Positions 1-9,913 of a stretch of DNA of 64,000 nt are shown here, piece by piece; position 1 is the first letter of the stretch; each line of letters starts with the position of its first letter. The stretch is from Crossaster papposus (Eukaryota; Echinodermata; Asteroidea; Velatida; Solasteridae): positions 1,346,729-1,410,728 of the forward strand of contig JBAIAA010000509.1 of the NCBI GenBank assembly GCA_037893245.1, read 5' to 3'. The notes under the pieces are model-generated. The model saw only the letters and a program-made list of their open reading frames with translations, was not told the DNA's origin and made no database searches. Both the position numbers and the translations under genes were made by a program.

Positions 1-597
1 AGCCAGTAATGATTGACGGTTTAAAGGTAGTATACACCATTTGCAGATATCGAAAAAATTTACTACCGAATTATTAAGAAATATCTTACTTATTTAAAAG
101 TAAATAATGATTGTAGGCATCCAGCAAAATAAGGGCCCTAGATATCCTGTAATTGTTCCAAAAAAATTGAATTGTATAAAAAAAAATTCATTCTCGCCGT
201 CCGGCGAGCGCGAAAAAACAAAGATAACATAAGAATAACTGCTCGACTCCGGTGGAAAACAAACGCTGTTTTTCATGCTTTTCTCGGCATCCATGAATGT
301 AAAAATTCGGACAGGTCAGTTAAACGATATTTACTATAAAATACAACCCCCCAAATCCACCCATTCCTGATAATTCAACAAATTACCAATGGTGTATACT
401 ACCTTTAATATCTTTGTTGCATGTTGCCAGGAATGTGAGTTGTGCTATAGATGTCTGGTTCCTGATCAGGTTGCCATGTTAGAAGAGGCTTATCATGAGC
501 ACATACATCGCCAAAGTACTCGCAGAGTCTACCCAGAACCAATGGTAAGATATAATACTCCAAAAGCAACATTTCATGAAGTATATTTGTTGTCAAT
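1..597. other. No recognisable feature
   Basis: AT-rich sequence with a few short open frames that have no protein-like composition or recognisable domain. No repeat partner for this stretch was seen elsewhere in the window. Confidence 0.5.
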
Positions 598-918
598 AGT
601 ACGGCAGATAGGTGATGGGATTGTGTCTTTGATGACACGAGCTTGGAATTTGGCACACAGTTCGAGTTTGTCATGAGAAAGTTATTTGGATATAGGGCCA
701 TAACAGGATTGTGCCTTAAAAAAAAGATAGAATAACATGCATTGGCAGCCATTTTGAAAATTGCTTGTTTGTTCAACCTATATTTTGTTCAAAGGGCTAA
801 TCTGCGATGGCCCTATGTCCAAATATCTTTCTCATGACACTTTGACTGGGTGCCAAATTCCGCTTGTCAAAGGCACAATTCCCTGAAATATTACCCTATC
901 TGCTTCACTAAAATGATC
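598..918. mobile_element. Foldback / long inverted-repeat element
   Basis: The left arm (about 598-707) and right arm (about 806-918) are imperfect reverse complements. They share the segments GGAATTTGGCAC, GTCATGAGAAAG and a block around 690-702 matching 808-820 (ATAGGGCCAT against ATGGCCCTAT), with about 100 bp between the arms. The arms differ by scattered substitutions and small indels, as expected of an old non-autonomous foldback transposon. No coding capacity is visible and the exact ends and target duplication could not be fixed. Confidence 0.6.
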
Positions 919-1074
919 ATACCAGTCCACCATTTAGAAGCTTTTCCGGAAAGGAAAAAATAAAAATAAAACAAACTGTTGTGAAAAACAAAATGAATAC
1001 ATGTACATGTCAAATTAAAGATTTATTAAAATTATTTGTGTACTTCAAACATTTATCAGAATAACAACCCGTTC

Positions 1075-1288
1075 TTAACCAGTTCGCGCCGGGATTATTT
1101 TTAACGAAACTCTATTCGAAGCGGGTTCAGGCCGGGAAGCACACCCAGGCATTTCCGGCCTTGCTCGCTGCTAACAGACATTTCCAGCCTTGCTCGTGGC
1201 GTGTTTATGCGTCATTCGTTTTGAATCGTTTTCGTCATTCGTTTTAAAACTTTGCGTTTATATACGTCATCCGGCGCGAACTGGTTAA
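1075..1288. mobile_element. TTAA-flanked MITE, family 1
   Basis: A perfect 19-bp inverted repeat (CTTAACCAGTTCGCGCCGG at 1074-1092, reverse complement at 1271-1289) bounds 214 bp, with TTAA at both outer edges (1075-1078 and 1285-1288). The interior is GC-richer than its surroundings and holds a near-direct repeat (CATTTCCGGCCTTGCTCG and CATTTCCAGCCTTGCTCG). Known TTAA-duplicating superfamilies are piggyBac and Kolobok; which one applies here cannot be told without an autonomous relative. Confidence 0.7.
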
Positions 1289-1514
1289 GCGTGACATCAG
1301 TAACACAATTACAAGTAGCTGCCCTAGTTTCCATACATGCTTATTTCTAAATTCGATACTATGTGGAGACCTGAGCACAATAGAGGTATTGGGAGTCAAG
1401 GTCTTCACAAAGTTTACACAAAATAAATTCATGGATTTTACTCAAAGTATTGTCTACAACTCTGGAGTCTAGAAAGCAGCATGCAGACATAATTCAAAGT
1501 GATCTTCTCAGTAG

Positions 1515-2540
1515 TAATGTTGTGCAAAACCAACCCGATTCGAGTTGGGTCAGGTTGGTTTTTCCATCATTTCAGTCGGGTCGATTTTGGTTGTCCATTT
1601 GTGACCCGCTCTGCAAAAATGAGTCTGATGTCGCAAAATACATTTTTACGTAAAGGGCTGTTTATTGTCTCGGAGTTGATTTTTCTTTCAACAAATACTA
1701 TTTTGGTTTTAAGGCATTTTGGTTTCTCGGACACCTATATTTTCAGATCTGATCGATTGAAAACATTGTTTTGATACCTAAATTAAATTTTAAACAGGTT
1801 TTGTCATTCTCTTACCATAGCATCTGATGAAGCACTACAATTGTAAATCTTCTTTGAATATAACTAAGAAAAAGCAAATTTCCCAAAATTGTAAAAGACC
1901 AATACATTACACTACAGAGTTGTGCCATATCAAATAAAAGCTTATTTCCTGCTTTTTCTGACGAACTGTAAAATTAAAAAAACAAACCATTTTTAACACA
2001 TCAGACTCATTTTTGCAGAGTGGGTCACATTTGTGATTTTCAGGTCGGGTCGTGTCGTGTTGGGTAAGCTATGTTAAAAATAAATAAAAATAAACCCAAA
2101 ACAACCGAAACGGTAAATCACATGGTGTGTATTCGCTTTTTTACAGCTTCAGATTACAGCCAAATGTACGTGTTGGTAGCGGCACATCAAAGAGAACAGT
2201 AGATCAGAAACACGCGCACAAAAAGATAATTCTTTACATACCACAGGATGGTTAGTTAATCAGGCGGACGTTGCTTGATCAATTGATATTCATGTCATTG
2301 TGATACTGGTATAAGTTCAGGCACAAAATGGATACAATTTTCGGTAAATTTAGAGTGAATTTGCCCCAAATCAGACATTAGGTTTTTTTGGTGTTTTTTC
2401 CTTGGTTCGGGTCAGTTTTTCCTTATATTTTTGTCGAGTTGTGTTTGGTTCTGTTAGAAAGTTCAGATTAGATTTGGTTTATATTTTGAATGTTTCGGGT
2501 CGGTGTGTCCTAGCATGGAGCAAGTCTGTTTTTCTTCCTC
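1515..2540. repeat. Diverged GGGTCGGGT-rich sequence hosting a MITE
   Basis: Blocks around 1535-1590, 2040-2070, 2395-2430 and 2490-2505 repeat degenerate words of the type TCGGGTC, GGGTTGG and TCGGGTCAG. The first two blocks lie directly either side of the MITE at 1600-2029, so they were probably one stretch before that insertion. Such degenerate simple-word sequence is common at the ends of old DNA transposons. No gene is seen. Confidence 0.4.
1600..2029. mobile_element. TGTGACCC MITE, copy 1
   Basis: A 430-bp element with 32-bp terminal inverted repeats (TGTGACCCGCTCTGCAAAAA at 1600, matched by reverse complement ending at 2029 with one mismatch). It has no coding capacity. A second copy lies at 3225-3602. 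Both copies have ATTT on the left and, reading from the last C of the right terminus, ATTT on the right, which could be a 4-bp target duplication or a target preference. Confidence 0.8.
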
Positions 2541-2851
2541 CATGGTCCTATAGTCAATCCAATCCGATGCTCATCATCATGATCGCATGCTTGATGAGAT
2601 GGTAACGTCACGTGTCTTTTGTTTATCTCACCATAGACGCAGGAGGAGGCAAGATCTTACGACAGGAGCCAAGACGCAGAGCTGACCCCAAGAGACCGTA
2701 TTCTAAGGGAATGGTTCCGAGCCAAATGTGTGGAAGATGTATACTGGTGTACGTGATGGCTCACCTGATGAATTCAAGCAACCATTTCCAAAAAAAACAG
2801 CTGACTAGGGTACTGTGTGTTGTGATTAGGTTTGCTACGAACCCCTGTCAT
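2541..2851. other. No recognisable feature
   Basis: Unique sequence with an 87-codon open frame (2612-2875, plus strand) whose translation shows no domain and which runs into the inverted-repeat element on its right. Not supported as a gene. Confidence 0.4.
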
Positions 2852-3082
2852 GAGCCGCGTTCGCATTGGACTTAATATTGTCAAAAGTTACCGTACGTGA
2901 TTGTCAAAGTTCACGGTGTTAAATCCTCCACTAGAAGCTTGGGCCTGTAGATCTTACTGTTGCGGAGGGTAAAATGGACAATTTGACAATGTTACCGCCT
3001 GTCCGCATTGGATTTAAATTGGTTAAAGTTGACAACAGTCTCCGTAGGTTTTACCAAAAAAAGTCCAATGCGAACGCGGCTT
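2852..3082. mobile_element. Short TIR element, family 3 (copy 1)
   Basis: Inverted ends GAGCCGCGTTCGCATTGGAC at 2852 and the complementary GTCCAATGCGAACGCGGCTT at 3063-3082 bound 231 bp. The ends are near-identical in plan to the element at 16,946-17,296 (AAGCC..GTTCCCATTGGACTT). The right edge keeps a CTTAA junction like the other copy; the left TTAA is not preserved. Confidence 0.65.
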
Positions 3083-3224
3083 AAGGCATGTTTATATAAC
3101 TGAACTGCAGATCCTTGTCATTTGATTGGTGGAACTCACTTCACATGACCTTCATATTATTGCTACCATTCACACCGGGGCTCAAAAAGTCCTATTTGTC
3201 CCATGGCGAATGGGATTTACTATT

Positions 3225-3602
3225 TGTGACCCGCTCTGCAAAAATGAGTCTGATGTCGCATTTTTTCTTTTTGCATTTTGGTTTCTCCGACAACTATATT
3301 TTCAGATCTGATCAATTGAAAAGATTGTTTTGATCCCTAAATAAAATTTAATACAGGTTTTGTCATTTTCTTACCACAGCATTTGATGAAGCACTACACA
3401 AATCTTCATTTCTTTTCAAAGACATTTTGAATAAAACTGAGAAAAAGCCAATTTCCCAAAATTGTAAAAGACCAATGCATTACACTACAGGGTTGTGCCA
3501 TATATCAAATGAAAGCTTATTTCCTGCTTTTTCTGACAAACTGTAAAATTGAAAACAAAAAATGTTTAACACATCAGACTCATTTTTGCATAGTGGGTCA
3601 CA
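3225..3602. mobile_element. TGTGACCC MITE, copy 2
   Basis: A second copy of the element at 1600-2029, in the same orientation, 378 bp long. The TIRs are TGTGACCCGCTCTGCAAAAA (3225) and the complementary end at 3571-3602 with two substitutions. Interior sequence such as AGACCAATGCATTACACTAC aligns with copy 1 (AGACCAATACATTACACTAC). It differs by indels, so the two are separate insertions of one family rather than a local duplication. Confidence 0.8.
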
Positions 3603-3805
3603 TTTAACAGTTTATAGGATCATCCTTGTACCCATGGCTTTTGAACAGTCGACCCTCACTCCAAAACCTGGGAAGAAGGTTGTGATCTGATTTGTGCTGC
3701 TGGACAACCACACACAATCATGGCGGCGGCTGACAACGTCAACAGGATGAGCCAACGTTTGCAGATCTGTATGTCAGTTATATAAAACAAATATTGAGTA
3801 GCTTT

Positions 3806-3930
3806 AAATGGTGAAATGGGAGGAATATTATCGCTCGGTAAAGTCTAGACTTTTTCCATTTCACTCGGCTTCGCCTCAACAAATAAAAAAGTCCAGATTC
3901 TTCCTTGCGATAATATTCCTCCCATTCCAC
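3806..3930. repeat. Imperfect hairpin element
   Basis: GTGAAATGGGAGGAATATTA (3811) extends to a 24-bp arm whose reverse complement lies at 3907-3930 with one mismatch. Further pairing between AGTCTAGACTTTTT and AAAAAAGTCCAGATTC lengthens the stem to roughly 45 bp around a short loop. It looks like a small foldback insertion. The open frame read through it on the minus strand is a by-product of the hairpin. Confidence 0.6.
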
Positions 3931-5166
3931 TCTAAGCCACTCTATTTCTAGAATATTATTTTTCTGAAATGTCACATTTCTCGTGTTGAGAAGTCCCTGG
4001 TGCATTTTAAATATTATTTATACATATTATTGATACACATATCCACCCTGTGACCAGGAATTATGCATTCGGAAATTGTCACTTTGCAGTGCAGTGGAGC
4101 AAGGCTGAAGTTTAAAGTGTGGTCAATATTTTTATTAATTTTTTAATTTTTTTTAATTTCTAAATTTTTTTAATTTTAAATTTTCTTTTTAAATTAAACA
4201 TTAAACCTAAACTTCTTCCCATTTCAAGATTTAATTGTTTGTTTTTTGTTTGTTCTCACTCCTTTGGTTTCCCCCAACCATTTTCCTTTTACACTCCTCT
4301 TTCTTGTTATACTGTTGCCCACTCCTTTTCCTCCCAACCCCCAATTACTCCCAGTCACACTTCTTTGTTAGTTCTTCCTTTTGATCTTCAATCTTGGTCC
4401 CTTTTCTTGTGGTTTCACCCCTTCCGTTTTTGTTCTCCACCCAGGTTTGAACCACTTTACCCCCTTGGTCTGTCTTTGATCCTACCCACTCTGACCTCAT
4501 CTTTAATTCCCTTAGCCTAATCCACCCTCCTTTTGTTGATTGTTCCAATCCACTCTGTTATTTCTCTTCTGTGTTTCTTCTCTCAACCATGTTGTGCATC
4601 ATGCTGCATGTCCCCCTTTATATTTGTTTTTTGTCTTTTAAAAAGATCTTGATAAGATCGAAATATTAGGCCCTCTTAACTTATTTGATTTTTATATTTT
4701 AGGTCATTCTAGCCAGTAAGCAGTTTGTAGCAGTTTTAATCTTATTGTTATTCCCATTTTTTAGTTGACTATTCACAAATAAATAATAAATAAACAGTAT
4801 TTTTTAATGTGTATAAATAGAAAAAAGTTATATAAGATAAAACAAAAATGAATTTGTTGCTGCACAGTATTATAGATGTACATGCAATTTGTATTGTATT
4901 TTTGTATTTAATGGACAGTAAGAAGTTTTTAATCCAACTTATGTCTGAAGATGGTATTTAGAAGCAAGCTGTGGCTTTTGAGTTCACTTGGAATAACATC
5001 TGGTGCACCTACTTGTTCAGATGTTTTGCACATTTGTGAGGGGTTCTGGCAAAATGAGAGGGAACTTGGCAGAGGTTAAAATGAGGGTTCTCATCAGGTA
5101 TTATAAAAAAAAGAGTATAAAAGTATCCTTACAATGCTGTTTGTTGGGCTTTAATCGGACATTTCA
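3931..5166. other. AT-rich and pyrimidine-rich intergenic sequence
   Basis: 4,130-4,200 is almost pure A/T with T- and A-runs; 4,240-4,620 is strongly pyrimidine-rich on the plus strand (C/T tracts), which creates a 93-codon open frame of Phe/Pro/Leu/Ser. No gene, RNA or TIR structure was recognised. Confidence 0.5.
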
Positions 5167-5560
5167 TTAAAGGGATCGTATACGTTTGGTAATTACTCCA
5201 AAAATTAATGGCGATAAAAACTTACTTGGTAAGAACTACAGCAGCTTTGGATAGTATAATGCATTTTTAGAAACTTTTCACTTCGAATTACTGCAGTTAT
5301 GGAAAAGATATCACTTTTTATGCCCAAAAATTTGAATCTGAGAAGCGTTACTGCAGTGACGTTTCTCAGACTGTGTATTTCAATGCAGATTATTCTTCCT
5401 GTGTGGACATAACCACTCCAGATTTTTGGCAATACTACAAAATCGCTAGCACCTTTTGAAATGAAATTTTTACAGGTTAGTTTTATGGTATACATCTATA
5501 AATATATAGGATTGAAACAAACAATTGGTTCCAATTACCAAACGTGTACGATCCCTTTAA
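5167..5560. mobile_element. TTAA-flanked MITE, family 2 (copy 1)
   Basis: 394 bp including flanking TTAA on both sides. Termini are AGGGATCGTATACGTTTGGT and, complementary, ACCAAACGTGTACGATCCCT. The interior contains AGAAGCGTTACTGCAGTGAC and a block AACTTACTTGGTAAGAACTA that recur, inverted, in the copy at 15,613-16,008. There is no coding capacity. The TTAA duplication is confirmed for the second copy by an empty site in this window. Confidence 0.85.
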
Positions 5561-6873
5561 CAAGTTATGGCTGTTTAAAGTTGGCATTTATCGACATGTT
5601 GCAAAAGTAAAATGTTGAGGAAAAGGCCTTTGAAGTTTAGAGTTTTGTATGTGTAATAAAGACAAAAATGTCAATTGTTTGCCCTTAAAAACACTTATTC
5701 CACTACTTTCATACTATTTCTCAACAAAATATAGTTAGTAGGCATACCAAAGATTACAAATATAAATAAATCTTAAAATTATAAAAATCACCAATTACTC
5801 ATAATTTTGTAGTTTTCTCCACTATTGTGCCCAGTTCCGTCTGATTTTGCCAGAAACCCTCACTGTTTAGCTTTGATTTTTGTTCCTTTAGACAAAGTTG
5901 TATTCAAGTCCCTGCAAGTCCTTTCACAATTCCAGTCGCAAGTAACGGGTCGAACAATGACAAAGGAATGCTTTGGTTAAAAGTTCATTTGAAAAGCTAA
6001 TGATTTCACTTGAGATGAAGAACTTGTAATTGATTTGCAGGCCCACACAGGGACTCGAATACAACTCTGACTAAAGACGTTCATACTAGGTGCAAAAGCG
6101 TCTTGCATGTATTAACCTTGTCTCCAGATATCATGAAGTAGTCTTGCCAAACCTCAGTATCCATGATCTTCAAGTTGCTTACTGGCCCAGTTACCCTATT
6201 AAAACCTTATGGAAAATCATGTGAACATTGATAACATTGTGATCTTTAGTCCAGCAAACAAAAACCAGGAAAAAAAGAGGTGTCTGTAATTAGACTGAAA
6301 GAGGGTGAAGGGTTGCCTGACGTGGGAGACTTGAACAAGTTCAAGGACATTTTCTAAATTATTAGTAATGGAACATAATAATGCTGACATAATTGTTGTA
6401 AGAAACAATAATTTTTTATTTTGGGGATTTCCTTGATCTTGTTAAAGTTGTCCACGTTAGGCAACCGTTCGCCTAATTTAAGCCTAAATTACAGACATTT
6501 GATTTCCCCCCTATGTATTTTTTTTTGTGTGCCAGTAATTAACTTTGTGAATTTAAAGCTTGTCAATACTGATGTTTGACAAGACGACTTGATCATATTT
6601 GAGTAAAGGGTAAATGCGCACAACTTTTGGTTATAATAATATCCATTATGGATAATTATTATGTTCTCATAAATATTATGTTCTCGTAATTATTCAATCA
6701 CTTATGTGCTTTAGAAAATGTTATTAAAGTAAGGACGTGTAAGTAAAATCACCAAAATATACCTAAAAAAGAATAAATATATTACGCGGCAAGTATTAGG
6801 ATTTATGCAAATTATGGTGGCCCCCGGGAAGTGCCCATCTTGGCGCCCGTCAAAAATTGAAAATGTATGGTAT
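5561..6873. other. No recognisable feature
   Basis: AT-rich sequence with only short open frames of biased composition; no TIR, tandem repeat or protein signature was seen. Confidence 0.45.
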
Positions 6874-7410
6874 AGACTGGTTTGATTTTGAGAAAATATG
6901 ACTGCATGAGGCATTTTTGAGGAAAAGCAAACAAATAGGTGATTCTGAACGGTAATTTTGTGCTGAATATGAATATCGTGTTTGTGTTTCTCAAAATTGT
7001 CTAATTAGGTCAGTAATTAAGGTCAAAGGTCAGTAAGTGCAAATTTCATTTTTTCACAAGAAATGGTTTATTTTACCTTTTTTATGTAAAATGGTGTAAA
7101 TAATTTTGCAATTTCTCTTATAATAAATCACGCACAGCATATCAAAGTATCGAAAAATGTCCGAAGAATTATTCAGTTCTTTTGCGAATATCTCTGTAAC
7201 CTTTGGACTTTCTCTTTTTCTCCACGTGATGAGTTTGTACCTGCTTTTCACACCTAAATGCAATTTTGATCAATGTTCTCTGGCTGATTTACATTGTTTT
7301 TTGTATTGAGGGACAGGAATATGGTATTTGGTTTCATAAATTATTACAATTAGGACAGTAATTAGAGCCAATGGTCAATTAATGCAGAATACCCAATTGT
7401 AAGGGAATTA
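6874..7410 (+). repeat. Dispersed repeat E, copy 1
   Basis: About 540 bp present four times in the window (also 12,865-13,406 and 40,748-41,291 inverted, and 36,719-37,270 direct). Diagnostic words include GCATGAGGCATTTTTGAGG, GGTCAGTAATTAAGGTCAAA and TTTGGTTTCATAAATTATTA. This copy and the one at 40,748 share the extended left end (GACTGGTTTGATTTTGAGAA), so they form one subfamily. It is probably non-autonomous mobile DNA; no terminal inverted repeat was found. Confidence 0.75.
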
Positions 7411-7434
7411 TTAGCTCTAAATATTAGCTCTCTT

Positions 7435-9913
7435 AAGCTATGGTCACATTACCCAAAAGTAACCCGCTCGGCGGCCGAGCGGCGAGTTTTTAACCAATTC
7501 TGCCCGGCCACCGAGCGGCGGCCGCCCAGGCACCGCTCGTTTTGGGGGCATCGCTCGGTCGCCGCTGAAGTTTTAGTGCGGAGTTAAAATTTGGGCGGCG
7601 CCTGCTCACTTTTCACTCGCCGCCCAAAATACGCTCATAGTGCGGCAGCTATGTGTATAATATCAGAAGGATTGTGCATTTTGTGGTAAAAGCACCAAAT
7701 TTGGTACAGACATTGCTTAATATATAATTAACAAATTTAGATATTGTGCCAAGCTCAATTTTTTCATGGGGACCACAAATAGCAAATCCAAGATGGCCGC
7801 CATCCGATTCCGGAATATCTGCAAAATTGCCCCAAAATCTCGGGGACAAAATATCTTGCAAACATGAATAAAGTGTCGTTTTCCATATTTCCATGTGTGC
7901 TGAATGCATTCCAACCAAAAACGAGTTGATAAAATGCACCAATTTGCGTAAATCCAAGATGGCCGCCGTGCAAAATCGGCCAAAATTAATGGGAAATCGG
8001 CAATAAATTTTGACAGAATCAAGATGGGGGAGATGATTTTGGTGTTTACACATAGGTTTTCACATGCGAGGAACACAGTGGAGGTATCCAAAATTATGTA
8101 GGATATTGCTAAAGCAACAGTAATCAAAGATGGCCACCAAAAAAATGTCATATCTTTGTGACAAAATGTCGTTGAAACATGAATAAAGTGTTGTTTTCTA
8201 TGTTTTCATACGCGCTGAATCCAATTGAATTGATCAAATGCACCAAAACTAAAGAAATGGTCAATTGTATGATTAAATCCAACATTACAAGTGTCCATAG
8301 TGGTTCCCATCTTCGGGATGGTTTTTTTTTCACCCCCAAGACTGTGGTGAGGGAATATCTGGGGATAACAGATATAACAGATATGCGCCTGTCCCCACAC
8401 ATATCCACCCTGATGTATGGCCCGTTTTGTGTGTTGCAGCAGGGCTGCACGAGTTGGTGGTATGGCATCGATGGACCTGCCTTTGACAGCAAAGATATGT
8501 TTTCTTGCAAGGTCAACACTGGTTTCTGTTGAGGTTCTGCCATACACTCACCAGAGTCTTGGGTGTGAAAAAAAAAACCATCCCGAGAATGGGAACCACT
8601 ATGGACACTTGTAATGTTGGATTTAATCATACAATTGACCATTTCATTAGTTTTGGTGCATTTGATCAATTCAATTGGATTCAGCGCGTATGAAAACATA
8701 GAAAACAACACTTTATTCATGTTTCAACGACATTTTGTCACAAAGATATGACATTTTTTGGTGGCCATCTTGGATTACTGTTGCTTTAGCAATATCCTAC
8801 ATAATTTTGGATACCTCCATTGTGTTCCTCGCATGTGAAAACCTATGTGTAGACACCAAAATCATCTCCCCATCTTGATTCTGTCAAAAGTTATTGCCGA
8901 TTTCCCATTTGGCCGATTTTGCCCGGCGGCCATCTTGGATTTACGCAAATTGGTGCATTTTATCAACTCGTTTTTGGTTGGAATGCATTCAGCACACATG
9001 GAAATATGGAAAACGACACTTTATTCATGTTTGCAAGATATTTTGTCCCCAAGATTTGGGGGCATTTTAAAGATATTCCGGAATCGGATGGCGGCCATCT
9101 TGGATTTGCTATTTGTGGTCCCCAGGAAAAAAATTGAGCTTGGCACAATATCTAAATTTGTTAATTATATATTAAGCAATGTCTGTACCAAATTTGGTGC
9201 TTTTACCACAAAATGCACAATTATTTCACGTATCTGCCGCACTATCAGTGCCTGTACTGGGCGGTCGCTGCCTGGGCACAAAATCGAGCGATTTAAGTCA
9301 AAAATCGAAGCCGCTAGGCCAGAGGCTGCCGAGCGGTCGCCGCCCGGTCGCCGCTGGGAGATCAATCGGTCACTGGGAGGCGAGTTCAAAATCGGTCGGC
9401 GTCTAGCAGCGCCAGCTCCATTCACCGCGACGTCTAGCCGATAATGGCTGACAATTACAATGACAATGGCAATGACAAAGCAAAAGCGGTTTTGATGATG
9501 ACCAGTCTGGGGAAGTCACATCCCAGGTTGCCCGTGAGAAATTTTCGGCAGAGCCTGGTGGGCCGCCGCCAGTACGCCTACGAGACACCCGCCGATGCCC
9601 CGTCGATTACCGGCCGGCCGCCGGGCAATTTCTTTAAAATCAGCCGGTGGCTGGTGGGAGACCGACCGGCAATCGGAGGGTCACCGGTCGGTCACTGCCG
9701 GGACACCGCGCGAAAAAAGCTCCGATTTCGCCCAGTTTTGACCTAAAATCGACCGGCGACCGACGGGAAATCGACAGGTCACCGCCCAGGCATCGCTGGG
9801 GCTCTACAGCCTGCTCGACTTCTCCAAAAATCGCTGGGCGATGCCTAAATTCCAGCAGCGGCCGAGCAGGCTACTGATCGGTCGGTCGCTGCTCTGATTT
9901 GTGACCATAGCTT
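7435..9913. mobile_element. Foldback element with TTA target duplication, copy 1
   Basis: The tips are 14-bp inverted repeats (AAGCTATGGTCACA at 7435, TGTGACCATAGCTT ending 9913). Read as TTA then AGCTATGG at the left and CCATAGCT then TTA at the right, they leave a 3-bp TTA duplication, as in the PIF/Harbinger superfamily. The outer arms (7445-7650 and 9240-9900) are degenerate GC-rich words (CGGCCGAGCGGCG, GGTCGCCG); the core is a long inverted repeat. No transposase is seen. It has inserted at the end of the Penelope-like remnant on its right. The element at 60,264-61,549 has the same GGTCACA tip and TTA flanks. Confidence 0.75.
7671..9222. repeat. Long inverted repeat (hairpin core of the foldback)
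   Basis: The left arm (about 7671-8355) and right arm (about 8540-9222) are close to perfect reverse complements over nearly 700 bp, separated by a loop of about 185 bp. Matching landmarks are GCCAAGCTCAATTTTTTC against GAAAAAAATTGAGCTTGGC-type sequence, and CAACATTACAAGTGTCCATA against its complement near 8600. The motif CAAGATGGCCGCC recurs. Several open frames of 60-190 codons inside are artefacts of the arms and have antisense mirror images. Confidence 0.85.

Noticed and set aside
1820..2775. CTGATGA words (about 1,826 and 2,767) as possible hammerhead ribozyme cores, looked for because some Penelope-like elements carry them
   Set aside because: No GAAA core segment with closing stems follows at a suitable distance, and they are not in the Penelope-like element.
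3778..4005. 75-codon minus-strand frame across the 3.8-kb hairpin
   Set aside because: Composed mostly of the hairpin arms; similar frames arise wherever this kind of foldback occurs.
4239..4548. Plus-strand 93-codon and minus-strand 67-codon frames in the pyrimidine-rich tract
   Set aside because: Low-complexity composition caused by C/T bias; no start context, domain or repeat conservation.
7649..9588. Many open frames of 60-199 codons in the foldback element
   Set aside because: They occur as sense/antisense mirror pairs in the hairpin arms and in GC-rich degenerate repeats; no domain signature.
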